Shown: piece by piece, positions 1-7,308 of the stretch
Numbering within the stretch: position 1 is the first letter of the stretch
How the letters are laid out: every line of letters starts with the position of its first letter
DNA from: Cloacimonetes bacterium UBA6081
GTDB lineage: Bacteria > Cloacimonadota > Cloacimonadia > Cloacimonadales > Cloacimonadaceae
DNA length: 19,031 nt
Assembly (NCBI GenBank): GCA_002428685.1
Contig: DIXL01000048.1
Location: forward strand, 1-19,031
Reading direction: 5' to 3'
The notes under the pieces: generated by a model
What the model was told of the DNA's origin: nothing
Databases searched by the model: none
The model's input: the letters and a program-made list of their open reading frames with translations, nothing else
Position numbers and translations under genes: made by a program

Positions 1-379
1 GCTTCCGGGCGCCTGTGTGCGCTGCATATCAGACAGGTGAAAGTCCTGTTCAGAGTCACGTCAAGCTCTGTAGCTGAAGGTAACTGCGTCACCGTGAGGT
101 GGGGTGGAGAGCAACCGGAAGCGAACGACCAGTCCGTAGGATAACGAACTCGATTCGGCAGGATAAGTTGTCGAGCCCCCGGGTACAAGGTGAAGACTAA
201 GACCCGGAAAAGGCACAGCGGGTGGAACTGCTGTATACCTCCGGGAAAACCTGAGCGGTTGAAGGACGTAACATTTGAAGCCAGTTCAGGAGCTGTCATG
301 TGGTTGGAGATGGAATGGTCAGGAAGGTACGCAGCGTAAAGCAGGGAGACCTGTCACCGGACAAGAGAGGGTGGCAGGA

Positions 380-799
380 GTCAGAGACAGAGTGGTGCAA
401 CAGGCGATCCTGAATGTAATACAACCGATCTTTGAGCCGGACTTTCATCCTTCAAGTTATGGATACCAAGATGATAGAGAGGCTTCCTCCAGTCCTGAGA
501 GGGTGGGGGCAATACTTCCGGGTGGCGAATTGTGGTAGTCTGTTTCAAAAGCTGATGCAATGGATACGTCGCCGACTGAGAATGAAGAAGATGCGTGAAT
601 TGAAGAGCTGGAAAGCTTTCATAAGCAGCTTCACAGGCAAGGTTTCAAAGGTGACTGTCCCAAAATATCTATGACCAGATGGAGAAACTCTGCCTGTTTT
701 CACATGAGTTTTGCCTTGCCAAATAAGTGGTTCAAAGAAATTAAGTTGTTTGATTTGACGAGTATCAAGACGGGAGTTTTATTTAACTACGTTGAGTAA
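380..799 (+). pseudogene. ltrA: Group II intron reverse transcriptase/maturase remnant (LtrA-type)
   Basis: Two blocks of an intron-encoded protein are recognisable. From 380 the frame reads VRDRVVQQAILNVIQPIFEP followed by DFHPSSYGYQ, an early reverse transcriptase motif. It then jumps directly to the maturase domain X, PVLRGWGQYFRVANC, near 490-535 in another frame. A further frameshift at the T run 617-619 (one extra T restores the frame) leads to the C-terminal part MTRWRNSA...LPNKWF and the stop TAA at 797-799. The start, the catalytic core with its Tyr-x-Asp-Asp motif, and the thumb are missing. The product cannot be an active reverse transcriptase. The family assignment rests on these conserved motifs, recalled from known LtrA-like proteins. 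Confidence 0.88.
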
Positions 800-815
800 T
801 TATCAGGATTACCAG

Positions 816-896
816 GAGCCGTGTACGAGACCCGTACGCACGGTTCTGTGAGAGGGATGATGTTAGGCTTGAAACCCTAACATCACCCTACTCGAT
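816..896 (+). ncRNA. Group II intron domains V and VI with 3' end
   Basis: Domain V: GAGCCGTG (816-823) pairs with CACGGTTC (839-846), and TACG pairs with CGTA around the loop AGACC, leaving a two-base bulge (CG). This is the catalytic hairpin including the AGC triad near its base. Domain VI: TGATGTTAGG (858-867) pairs perfectly with CCTAACATCA (876-885). The loop side holds unpaired adenines near the expected branch point. The intron should end within CTCGAT, about 896. All elements needed at the 3' end of the ribozyme look intact. Confidence 0.88.
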
Positions 897-1475
897 TATT
901 TTTTCTGCACTTCGTATAGCCGGGCTTTGCAACGGTAGGCAAAGATGAGATAGTGATATTCTTTGTTTTCAGAAAAATATTGAATAGCCAAGTTTAGATG
1001 TTGTTCTGCCTCAGTAAAAGCATCTATTTCGATCAAGTAATCGGCTATGTTAATTCTTTGCACATTTTCCCTAATAGTATCTCCATTTTGAACAGCAGTT
1101 TCGATGGAACCGCGGACAAGCTGAATAGCTTCATCAATTCTATTGAGTTTTCCCAATGCTCTGGCCAGATTATCCTGAATTTTGTGAGCATTTTGGGAGT
1201 TTTCCAAGCCGTAATCTTTGCATAATTTCAAGCAATTGTGATAGGTATCTATACCTTGCTGTACGTTTCCGCTATTTGCATAATACAAGCCCAGATTTAT
1301 ATTCAGCGGTATCAGGATGGAGAAATAGTTTCGTTCTTCAGCAAAAGCTATGCCTTCACATAGATAACTAAGATTGTTTCGTTATACAATATAAACCACA
1401 GTTTTCGCTTAGCAAGCTCCACAATTATGCCATTATAATTCTCGTTATTATAGTATGTAGGATAGTAGAAAGGAA
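896..1475 (-). pseudogene. TPR-repeat protein remnant, frameshifted
   Basis: Read on the minus strand, two frames together give a helical tetratricopeptide-type protein. The upstream part runs from about 1475 to 1380 (ending ...LAKRKLWFILYNE). The downstream part (LSYLCEGIAFAEERNYFS onward) runs to a stop at 896-898. An in-frame TAA at 1382-1384 separates the second part from the first. Adding one base to the three-T run at 1377-1379 would join them. No start codon is visible: the first part begins only after the stop of the cotransporter gene. The longest open piece could start at TTG 1288, but protein-like sequence continues well upstream of it. The 3' end coincides with the end of the group II intron, so the true C-terminus may have been lost. 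The original role is unknown; TPR modules usually mediate protein contacts. Confidence 0.6.
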
Positions 1476-1478
1476 TAT

Positions 1479-3161
1479 TTAGCTATTGGGTTCGTCCATG
1501 GGATCGTGATCATGACTGTAGATAAAGTTGTGGCTACCAGCTTTCACCAGATTCTTTAGTTTATCGGCAATAATCTCCACTTCATCCAGGTAGTCTATGG
1601 TATTTAGCCCGCCAGCAGCATCGCATTCGCCGTTTTGGATAAGCGAAAGCACGTGCTCGCGCTGGCTGCGGTGGGCTTGGTTGATCCTGCCTTCCATTTC
1701 GATTATTTTATAGGTGTAATCTACTTTCAATTCTTCCAGATAGTCTATAGATAGATCAAGCATGATGATCATCTTTTCGTGCAAATCGTCTATCATGGCA
1801 ATAAAATCATGACAAAGGGGTTGTTTTTGGGTAGGCACCTGATAGTTTAAAATGCGGTTTACTTCTTCGGTGAAGTCGCCAATTTTCTCTATGTCATTTA
1901 CAGAGTGCAGCAGAGCGGGAATCTTCTGGATGATATCATCTGCATTGGTCTTTTCGTTAACGGCTACCAGATACAGGGTAACTTCTCTCTGCAAGTGGTC
2001 TATGGCAGCTTCGATGCGTGAAATACGCACTTGCTTACGGTAGTTTTTGTCTTTAAAAGCTTCATAAGAAACTACCAAACCAAGGCGCACCAAACGCAGC
2101 ATTTCCCGCATTTCTTTCATGGCTTGCCCAATTGCCAAATCTGAATTGCCAATTACCATGTAATTCAGGTGTTTAGGTTCACCCAGTGAAAGTGTATCTA
2201 CTTTATCAGGGGGGATAATTCTGATGGCTGCTTTAGCTAACAGCCCAGCAAATGGCAGGAATATGATAGTATTAAACACATTGAAAAAGGTATGGCCATT
2301 AGCAATATGCCTGGCGATGTTTTCTCCGGCAAAGATGTCTCCGGGGGTTAGACGGTTGATAAGGATGGTATAAAAACCCAAATAGGTAAGCAGGCCAAAA
2401 AGGATAGTGCCAAACAGATTAAACATCGTATGCACCATGGCAACCCGGCGGGCGGTTGCATTAGAACCGATTCCGGCAAGCCAGGCGGTGATGGTGGTGC
2501 CAATGTTATCACCAAAAACCAGATACAAAGCACCTTCGAAAGGTATCAGCCCATTGGCAGCCAGCACAATAACGATACCCACAGAAGCTGATGAACTTTG
2601 GATCAGCATAGTAAATATGGTTCCGGCTAAGATGCCCAAGATAGGATTGGAAGATAGCTTAACCATAATATTGTGTGCAATAACCGAGTCTTTTAAGGGG
2701 GACACCGCCGCAGACATCACATTCAGACCGACAAACAGCAGACCAAATCCAATAATTATCTGGCTCCAACGTTCCATGGTTCTGCTTTTACGGATGAAGA
2801 GCAATGTTACCCCTGCAATAATAAATACATAAGCATAATGACCGATATTGAAAGCGATCAACTGCGCAGTTACGGTTGTGCCTATATTGGCACCCATCAC
2901 AACCCCTACAGCTTGGCTGAGGGTCATAATTCCCGTGTTTACCAATCCAATCATCATAACGGTGGTGGCAGAGCTGCTTTGGATTAGGGCGGTAACCCCC
3001 AAACCTACAAAAACTCCCTTCAGCGGTGTGTCGGTAAGCATTTTCAATATACGCCGCATCTCCGAGCCAGCAACGGACTGCAGGTTATCACTCATTTTGT
3101 TCATACCGAACAAAAAGAGTGCTAAACCTCCCACAAAATTAATGATCTGCAATATGTTCAT
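1479..3161 (-). CDS. Na+/phosphate cotransporter family protein (NptA/YjbB type) with PhoU-like tail
   Basis: 560 aa inner-membrane protein. The N-terminal ~310 residues are hydrophobic and contain the duplicated family signature: QSSSATT at 61-67 with GANIGTT at 90-96, then QSSSAS at 188-193 with GDNIGTT at about 217-223. These repeats form the substrate and sodium path in the NaPi-II/NptA family. From about 345 to 545 the sequence is soluble and helical and resembles the PhoU domain often fused to bacterial members. The expected role is sodium-coupled phosphate movement across the membrane; YjbB-like relatives can also export phosphate. Start ATG at 3159-3161, with a purine-rich AAAGGAC somewhat far upstream. 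It is transcribed away from the acylphosphatase operon. The TPR remnant follows directly downstream. Length and motifs are normal for the family. Confidence 0.93.
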   Translation of the reverse strand: MNILQIINFVGGLALFLFGMNKMSDNLQSVAGSEMRRILKMLTDTPLKGVFVGLGVTALIQSSSATTVMMIGLVNTGIMTLSQAVGVVMGANIGTTVTAQLIAFNIGHYAYVFIIAGVTLLFIRKSRTMERWSQIIIGFGLLFVGLNVMSAAVSPLKDSVIAHNIMVKLSSNPILGILAGTIFTMLIQSSSASVGIVIVLAANGLIPFEGALYLVFGDNIGTTITAWLAGIGSNATARRVAMVHTMFNLFGTILFGLLTYLGFYTILINRLTPGDIFAGENIARHIANGHTFFNVFNTIIFLPFAGLLAKAAIRIIPPDKVDTLSLGEPKHLNYMVIGNSDLAIGQAMKEMREMLRLVRLGLVVSYEAFKDKNYRKQVRISRIEAAIDHLQREVTLYLVAVNEKTNADDIIQKIPALLHSVNDIEKIGDFTEEVNRILNYQVPTQKQPLCHDFIAMIDDLHEKMIIMLDLSIDYLEELKVDYTYKIIEMEGRINQAHRSQREHVLSLIQNGECDAAGGLNTIDYLDEVEIIADKLKNLVKAGSHNFIYSHDHDPMDEPNS

Positions 3162-3274
3162 AGTTTTCTAATCTTGTCCTTTTGCTAAGTTGATCTATGC
3201 TTTTTAGGAGAGGAATATTGGTCAAGGGTTTTTTGCATGATCAACCTGAGCCGAAAATATCATAAAACGAAACC

Positions 3275-3303
3275 TTGACAAATATGGGCATGTCAATTAT
3301 TAA
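3275..3303 (+). promoter_or_regulatory. Probable sigma-70-type promoter for the acyP operon
   Basis: TTGACA at 3275-3280, a 17-base spacer, and TATTAA at 3298-3303 (four of six consensus positions). It lies about 28 bases upstream of the acylphosphatase ATG at 3331, which has AAAGGTG as ribosome binding site. It faces away from the cotransporter gene, so this 170-base gap is a divergent promoter region. Confidence 0.6.
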
Positions 3304-3330
3304 GAACAATCGCTGTAAAGGTGTGAAAGA

Positions 3331-3600
3331 ATGACTACTTGCGAAATAACTGCCCGTGGCCGGGTTCAGGGAGTTGGTTTCCGTTGGTTTGTTCAACGAA
3401 CTGCTTTGGAACTTGGCATCTGCGGTGAAGTCCGAAATCTTTCTGACGGCTCGGTAATGATCCTGGCCCAGGCAGAGGAGCACCTTTTAAACAGCTTTCA
3501 GGCAACCATCCAAAAGGGAACAAGCTTTATCAGGGTGGATAGTTTGGAAGTAGCGAAAATGGAAATTGCGAAGAAGTATAATGATTTTGAAATTAAATAG
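3331..3600 (+). CDS. acyP: Acylphosphatase
   Basis: 89 aa, the usual size of this small alpha/beta enzyme, which hydrolyses carboxyl-phosphate bonds such as acetyl phosphate or 1,3-bisphosphoglycerate in the cytoplasm. The signature GRVQGVGFRWFVQ spans 10-22, with the phosphate-binding Arg at 18. The second motif VRNLSDGSV places the catalytic Asn at 36. ATG at 3331 is preceded by AAAGGTG at a good distance. The gene overlaps the start of the next one by 20 bases, so the two are probably cotranslated. A phosphate acyltransferase that makes acyl phosphates lies 2.2 kb downstream; a functional link is only a guess. Confidence 0.95.
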   Translation: MTTCEITARGRVQGVGFRWFVQRTALELGICGEVRNLSDGSVMILAQAEEHLLNSFQATIQKGTSFIRVDSLEVAKMEIAKKYNDFEIK

Positions 3601-4783
3601 ATTACTTTGGCTGGTCGTTATGCAGATAATGTTAATTACACCTGCATGGCTATTGGCACAAGGACAAACGCATACTGTTAGGAAAGGTGACACCCTTTAC
3701 AGCCTTAGTAAACGCTACGGAACAAGTGTGGATGATTTGATGAAGCTGAACCGACTTTCGAACAGTAACCTTTCAATAGGCCAAAAGCTTGTGGTTGGTG
3801 CTGTTGCCCCAAAACCAAAACCCAAACCTACGATACCCAAACCACAGGATACCACACCGGTTCCTACCACAACTCCCGTTCCAATTCCCAATGCTCCTCC
3901 CAGTGAAGGGACAGAACCAATAGAAGCTCCCCAACAACTAACTCCGGATTATTATTATACCATTAAATCCAAGGACAACCTTTACAGGGTGGCAGTGAAT
4001 AATGGTATCACCCTGGCCGAACTACTTGCCTGGAATGGATTTGCCGACAGCTCTATACCTATTCATCCTGGTGATAAAGTTATCATCAAGAATCCTGGTT
4101 TAGCCCCCGTAGATAATCAACCTATTGTCCCTGTTCCCAGTGCACCTTTTCCTCCTTTTGCCGCTGCTGCCACTGCAGATACAGTTGTAATAGAGCGCGT
4201 TTACGTTGTGCAAAAGAAAGATACGCTGTTTCGCATAGCCACAAATAATGGGATGACTGTAGAAGAAATACGCAAGCTAAATAACCTTACTTCCAATGAA
4301 ATTAAGGTGGGGCAAAGGCTATATCTGGCTGGAAAACCCAGACTAGGAGAAAGCCAGACCCCCAAGGAGAATTTAACCGAAGAAGATGTTCAGAAACGCG
4401 ATAAAATCCGCAATGATTTGATTTTGCCGGCAGAAGCTAAAGTAATTTCTGAATATGGTTTACGCAATGGTCGCCCCCACAAAGGGATAGACCTTGGTGC
4501 TAAACATGGGACTCCCATATATGCAGTCCTGGATGGCACGGTTGTCTATTCTGGAGTTCAGGGTTCGTATGGTAATGTAGTGGTAATCGAGCATCCGGAT
4601 TTTGTAATGACAGTATATGCGCATAATGAAAAAAATCTGGTTAACGTTAATGATGTAGTTACCAAGGGTCAGCAGATTGCAACGGTTGGATCTACCGGCA
4701 ATGCTCAGGGCTCACATGTTCATTTCGAATATCGCCTTAAGGGTAAGGCGATAAATCCCCGTAAAGTGCTACCAATTAAGTAG
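3581..4783 (+). CDS. LysM-repeat M23 family metallopeptidase (NlpD/EnvC-like murein hydrolase)
   Basis: 400 aa from ATG 3581. An in-frame TTG at 3566 exists, but the ATG places a clean signal peptide at the N-terminus (hydrophobic 8-25, cleavage near AWLLA). Three LysM peptidoglycan-binding modules lie at about 31-73, 126-170 and 208-251, joined by Pro/Thr-rich linkers. The C-terminal lysostaphin-like M23 domain covers about 285-395. Its zinc and catalytic residues are present: HKGID (His300, Asp304), His348 in YAHN, and SHVHFE (His379, His381). NlpD and EnvC proteins often lack these residues, so this one is predicted to be an active endopeptidase acting on periplasmic cell wall, perhaps in division. 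It overlaps acyP by 20 bases and ends 8 bases before the sigma factor gene. Confidence 0.93.
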   Translation: MILKLNRLLWLVVMQIMLITPAWLLAQGQTHTVRKGDTLYSLSKRYGTSVDDLMKLNRLSNSNLSIGQKLVVGAVAPKPKPKPTIPKPQDTTPVPTTTPVPIPNAPPSEGTEPIEAPQQLTPDYYYTIKSKDNLYRVAVNNGITLAELLAWNGFADSSIPIHPGDKVIIKNPGLAPVDNQPIVPVPSAPFPPFAAAATADTVVIERVYVVQKKDTLFRIATNNGMTVEEIRKLNNLTSNEIKVGQRLYLAGKPRLGESQTPKENLTEEDVQKRDKIRNDLILPAEAKVISEYGLRNGRPHKGIDLGAKHGTPIYAVLDGTVVYSGVQGSYGNVVVIEHPDFVMTVYAHNEKNLVNVNDVVTKGQQIATVGSTGNAQGSHVHFEYRLKGKAINPRKVLPIK

Positions 4784-4791
4784 GCATAGAA

Positions 4792-5670
4792 ATGAACCGT
4801 AGAGAAAGCGTTTTTTCAGATAAGGCTTTGCAGAATTATTTGAATGAGATTTCGAAATTTAAAACTCTGAGCCGCGAAGATGAACACGAATTGGGTATAA
4901 AAGCCCGGGCTGGAGATGCAGAGGCTATGAATAGGCTAATTCAGTCTAATTTGAAGTTCGTGGTAAAAATTGCTTCACGCTATCAAAATCGTGGTTTGTC
5001 TTTATCAGAGCTTATTTCTGAGGGTAACATCGGGCTGATTAAAGCTATTGAAAAGTTTGACCCCGACAAAGATATCAAGCTTATTTCCTACGCAATCTGG
5101 TGGATTAAACAACGCATTATGCAAGCCGTTAGTGAAAAAAGCAGTTTGATCCGCGTTCCTTTGGGAAAATCCAGTGCTGCGCATAGAGTGAAAGCCACAC
5201 AGGATAGGATGTTTACTGAAACAGGCGAAATTGCCTCTACAGATGAACTTAGCGAACGTATGCACTTATCTGAAAAGTCTATAAACCAGTTAAAGAGTCA
5301 GATCCCTGAAACCAGTTCTTTTGACGAAATCTTATCCACCGATGATTATCAGGACTACACCACCAAGGACATGTTGATAGATAAAGATGCCTCTGATCCC
5401 CAAAGTCTATATTTTCAGGAAAGGATGCACGATAAGATTCATAGTGCCATAGAAAAACTCGATGCCAGAGAAGCTGATATTATTCGCAACTATTTTGGGC
5501 TGAATGAATCCCACGAATCCCGAAACTTTGCCCAAATAGCAGATGTTTTGGGATTATCACGAGAAAGAGTCCGGCAGATTCAAAAAGAAGCCTTAAAGAA
5601 AATCCTGCATGAAATTAAACCTGAAGAAGATGCTTTTGTGGATGAGTTTATGGAGAAGTTTCACTATTAG
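4792..5670 (+). CDS. RNA polymerase sigma factor, sigma-70 family (RpoD/RpoS-like)
   Basis: 292 aa. Region 1.2 lies at about 11-40 (ALQNYLNEISKFKTLSREDE) and region 2 at about 50-118, including NLKFVVKIASRYQNRGLSL and YAIWWIKQRIMQAV (core binding, -10 recognition and melting). Region 3 follows, and region 4 at about 216-275 has the helix-turn-helix FAQIADVLGLSRERVRQIQ for the -35 element. Region 1.1 and the long non-conserved insert of E. coli RpoD are absent. This is the compact architecture seen in the primary sigma factors of Bacteroidota and relatives, so it could be the housekeeping factor or a group 2 factor. It is the last gene of the acyP-M23 unit; its stop is followed at once by short tandem repeats. 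Confidence 0.93.
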   Translation: MNRRESVFSDKALQNYLNEISKFKTLSREDEHELGIKARAGDAEAMNRLIQSNLKFVVKIASRYQNRGLSLSELISEGNIGLIKAIEKFDPDKDIKLISYAIWWIKQRIMQAVSEKSSLIRVPLGKSSAAHRVKATQDRMFTETGEIASTDELSERMHLSEKSINQLKSQIPETSSFDEILSTDDYQDYTTKDMLIDKDASDPQSLYFQERMHDKIHSAIEKLDAREADIIRNYFGLNESHESRNFAQIADVLGLSRERVRQIQKEALKKILHEIKPEEDAFVDEFMEKFHY

Positions 5671-5711
5671 ATGAGAGCTTTGTAGTGAGAGTTTCGCAGT
5701 GAGAATGATGG
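5671..5711. repeat. Short degenerate tandem repeat, same family as 11141-11410
   Basis: Directly after the sigma factor stop codon come ATGAGAGCTTTGTA (5671-5684), GTGAGAGTTTCGCA (5685-5698) and the beginning of a third unit, GTGAGAATGATGG. These are 14-base units clearly related to the GTGAGAGTTACGCA array behind the C25 gene. The remainder of the gap to 5777 holds only the ribosome binding site of the next gene. Confidence 0.8.
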
Positions 5712-5777
5712 GGTAGCGAGGATTTGTTTTTATGTTTACACCAGATAAACTTTTCACAATAAAGGAGTTACAGGCTT

Positions 5778-6686
5778 ATGTTCAAAAATTTTGATGAGAT
5801 GATTGCAAGCGTTAAACAAGGCCGCAAAGGCACTGTGATTATTGCGGCAGCCCAAACTGAATCAGTTTTGGATGCAGCAATCCTTGCTAAACGTGAAAAT
5901 CTTGCTGAAAGCATTTTGGTGGGCGATAAACCTGCAATTCTGGAGCTGCTAAACACCCTGGCACCAGAATTACAAAATAGCTTTGAAATAGTTGATACAG
6001 GCAGTGACCTAAAGAAAGCCGCTTTAATTTCGGTTGAATTGATAAAAGAAGGTAGAGGAAACTTGATTTTGAAGGGGAAGACAGACACTTCTGTCCTATT
6101 AAAGGCTGTGCTTGATAAGGAGAAGGGCTTGCGCATCAGCGAAGTTATTTCTGATGTCCTGGCCTATGAACATCCTGACGGCTTAAAACTGATGAGCGAT
6201 GGAGGCATAAACATTTTACCCGAGTTAAACGAGAAAATAGCCATTATTCGTAATGCAGTGCAAGTAGCCCATGCCTTGGGAAACCCTAATCCCAAAGTGG
6301 CTTTGTTATCTGCAGTTGAAGCGGTGAATCCCAAAATGCCATCTACCATCGATGCGGCCCTTATTGCCAAAATGAACGAACGGAAACAAATATCCGGATG
6401 TATTATTGAAGGCCCCTTAGCCTTTGACAATGCAGCAAATGTAGAAGCTGCCAAAATAAAAGGAATAAGTTCTCCTGTGGGTGGACACGCAGATATCCTG
6501 ATAGTGCCAAACATTGAGGCAGGCAATATCTTTGGCAAGTTGTTAACTTATTATTGCAATTACCGTGTGGCACATGTAGTGATGGGAACCCAAGTCCCCA
6601 TCCTAATTCCTTCACGTGCTGATGAAGCAGAAACCAAGATGCTTTGTATGGCCACGGGACTGGCCACAATGTCTTCTCTTGATTAA
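5778..6686 (+). CDS. ptb: Phosphate acyltransferase (phosphate butyryl/acetyltransferase family)
   Basis: 302 aa, the length of phosphate butyryltransferases, which exchange the CoA of an acyl-CoA for phosphate. The resulting acyl phosphate can be used by a kinase to make ATP. Visible family blocks are NLILKGKTDTSVLLKAVLD (substrate region), the LMSDGGINI block, and the C-terminal ADILIVPNIEAGNIFGKLL, with a final region matching the Pta/Ptb fold. Whether it prefers acetyl-, butyryl- or branched acyl-CoA cannot be read from the sequence, and no acyl kinase gene is adjacent. ATG 5778 has an AAAGGAG site upstream (5762-5768). The end overlaps the rlmH start by 8 bases. The symbol is a family label, not proof of butyryl specificity. 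Confidence 0.88.
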   Translation: MFKNFDEMIASVKQGRKGTVIIAAAQTESVLDAAILAKRENLAESILVGDKPAILELLNTLAPELQNSFEIVDTGSDLKKAALISVELIKEGRGNLILKGKTDTSVLLKAVLDKEKGLRISEVISDVLAYEHPDGLKLMSDGGINILPELNEKIAIIRNAVQVAHALGNPNPKVALLSAVEAVNPKMPSTIDAALIAKMNERKQISGCIIEGPLAFDNAANVEAAKIKGISSPVGGHADILIVPNIEAGNIFGKLLTYYCNYRVAHVVMGTQVPILIPSRADEAETKMLCMATGLATMSSLD

Positions 6687-7146
6687 ACTGCGCATAATTC
6701 AAGTGGGTAAAACCAAAGATGCCTGGTTAAACGAAGGCATAGCTGAATATATCAAGCGTTTGACTGCCTTTGTCCATCTGGAAGTGATTGAACTTGCAGA
6801 CGAGAGCTTGAAGAATGCAGCCAATCCTGATCAAGTGAAGGAAAAGGAAGCCATCACCATCCTGAAACGCATAGACCGTGATGCCTACGTTATTCTTCTG
6901 GATGAGAAGGGGGATGCAAAAACTTCGCTTGAATTTGCAGAGATTCTGATTAACTTATCTGAGAAAGTTAACGTAGTATTTGTTATTGGTGGTGTATTTG
7001 GTGTGGCGCAGAGTATATATGAGCGAGCTAACTACTGCTTTGCCCTTTCCAAGCTTACATTTACTCATCGCATGGCACGGTTGATTCTGGTGGAACAAAT
7101 CTATCGAGCCATGATGATTAATACAAACAGAAATTACCATGTATGA
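6679..7146 (+). CDS. rlmH: 23S rRNA (pseudouridine1915-N3)-methyltransferase RlmH
   Basis: 155 aa from TTG 6679, exactly the length of E. coli RlmH. The open frame extends to 6616 inside the previous gene, but family proteins begin just before the block LRIIQVGKTKDAWL, so the TTG giving MIKLRIIQVGK fits best. It is a SPOUT-fold methyltransferase. The AdoMet-binding knot shows in VILLDEKGDAKTSLEFA (about 73-90), VVFVIGGVFGV, and the C-terminal LSKLTFTHRMARLILVEQIYRA ending NRNYHV. The enzyme methylates pseudouridine in helix 69 of 23S rRNA on assembled ribosomes. It overlaps the acyltransferase gene by 8 bases, which suggests translational coupling and explains the weak start. Confidence 0.93.
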   Translation: MIKLRIIQVGKTKDAWLNEGIAEYIKRLTAFVHLEVIELADESLKNAANPDQVKEKEAITILKRIDRDAYVILLDEKGDAKTSLEFAEILINLSEKVNVVFVIGGVFGVAQSIYERANYCFALSKLTFTHRMARLILVEQIYRAMMINTNRNYHV

Positions 7147-7158
7147 AAGGAATATGAA

Positions 7159-7308
7159 ATGTTACTGATACTAAGCACAACCCTCTACAACGTGAAATTT
7201 TCGCTGTGGATGATGGCCCAGGGCATGCTGGGCATATTCATCTTTATGGCAATGTTCTATATGTTGATTTATGCTTTGGAGCGAATATTTACCCCTAAGG
7301 CGGAATAA
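7159..7308 (+). CDS. 49-aa single-pass membrane protein, possibly OadG-like
   Basis: A short ORF: ATG 7159, preceded by AAAGGA (7146-7151), ending TAA 7306-7308. The protein is MLLILSTTLYNVKFSLW followed by a hydrophobic helix GMLGIFIFMAMFYMLIYAL and a short charged tail ERIFTPKAE. The Gly-Met start of the helix and the following aromatic and aliphatic pattern recall the gamma subunits of sodium-pumping decarboxylases (OadG), but no alpha or beta subunit is nearby, so that is weak. It lies 12 bases after rlmH. Its stop shares one base with the start of the C25 gene (TAATG), a classical coupled arrangement, which supports it being a real gene. Confidence 0.65.
   Translation: MLLILSTTLYNVKFSLWMMAQGMLGIFIFMAMFYMLIYALERIFTPKAE

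Larger units (their letters stand above)
7..896 (+). mobile_element. Group II intron, internally deleted copy
   Basis: The first ~375 bases match the sequence at 18655-19031 at all but about five positions. In that second copy the element starts with the group II consensus GTGCG; here the matching five bases read GGGCG, so the 5' end at 7 rests on alignment and lies almost at the window edge. The 3' part carries a classical domain V (816-846) and a domain VI hairpin (858-885), and the element ends near CTCGAT at 896. Between them is only a shrunken maturase gene of about 420 bp, where intact maturases need about 1.2-1.4 kb. So this copy keeps both ribozyme ends but has lost its own protein. 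It could in principle still splice or move with protein supplied by an intact copy; that is inference. Confidence 0.88.

Noticed and set aside
896..1288. Intact 130-aa TPR gene starting at TTG 1288
   Set aside because: Protein-like sequence continues upstream of 1288 in the same and then a neighbouring frame up to about 1475, so this is only a piece of a broken gene.
2407..2832. 141-aa plus-strand ORF opposite the cotransporter
   Set aside because: It is a shadow of the cotransporter's strongly biased membrane codons, with no ribosome binding site or recognisable motif.
3221..3226. Minus-strand -35 box (TTGACC) for the cotransporter
   Set aside because: No acceptable -10 sequence lies 16-18 bases downstream on that strand.
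6616..6678. N-terminal extension of RlmH
   Set aside because: These codons lie inside the acyltransferase gene and have no counterpart in RlmH proteins, which begin right at the block following TTG 6679.
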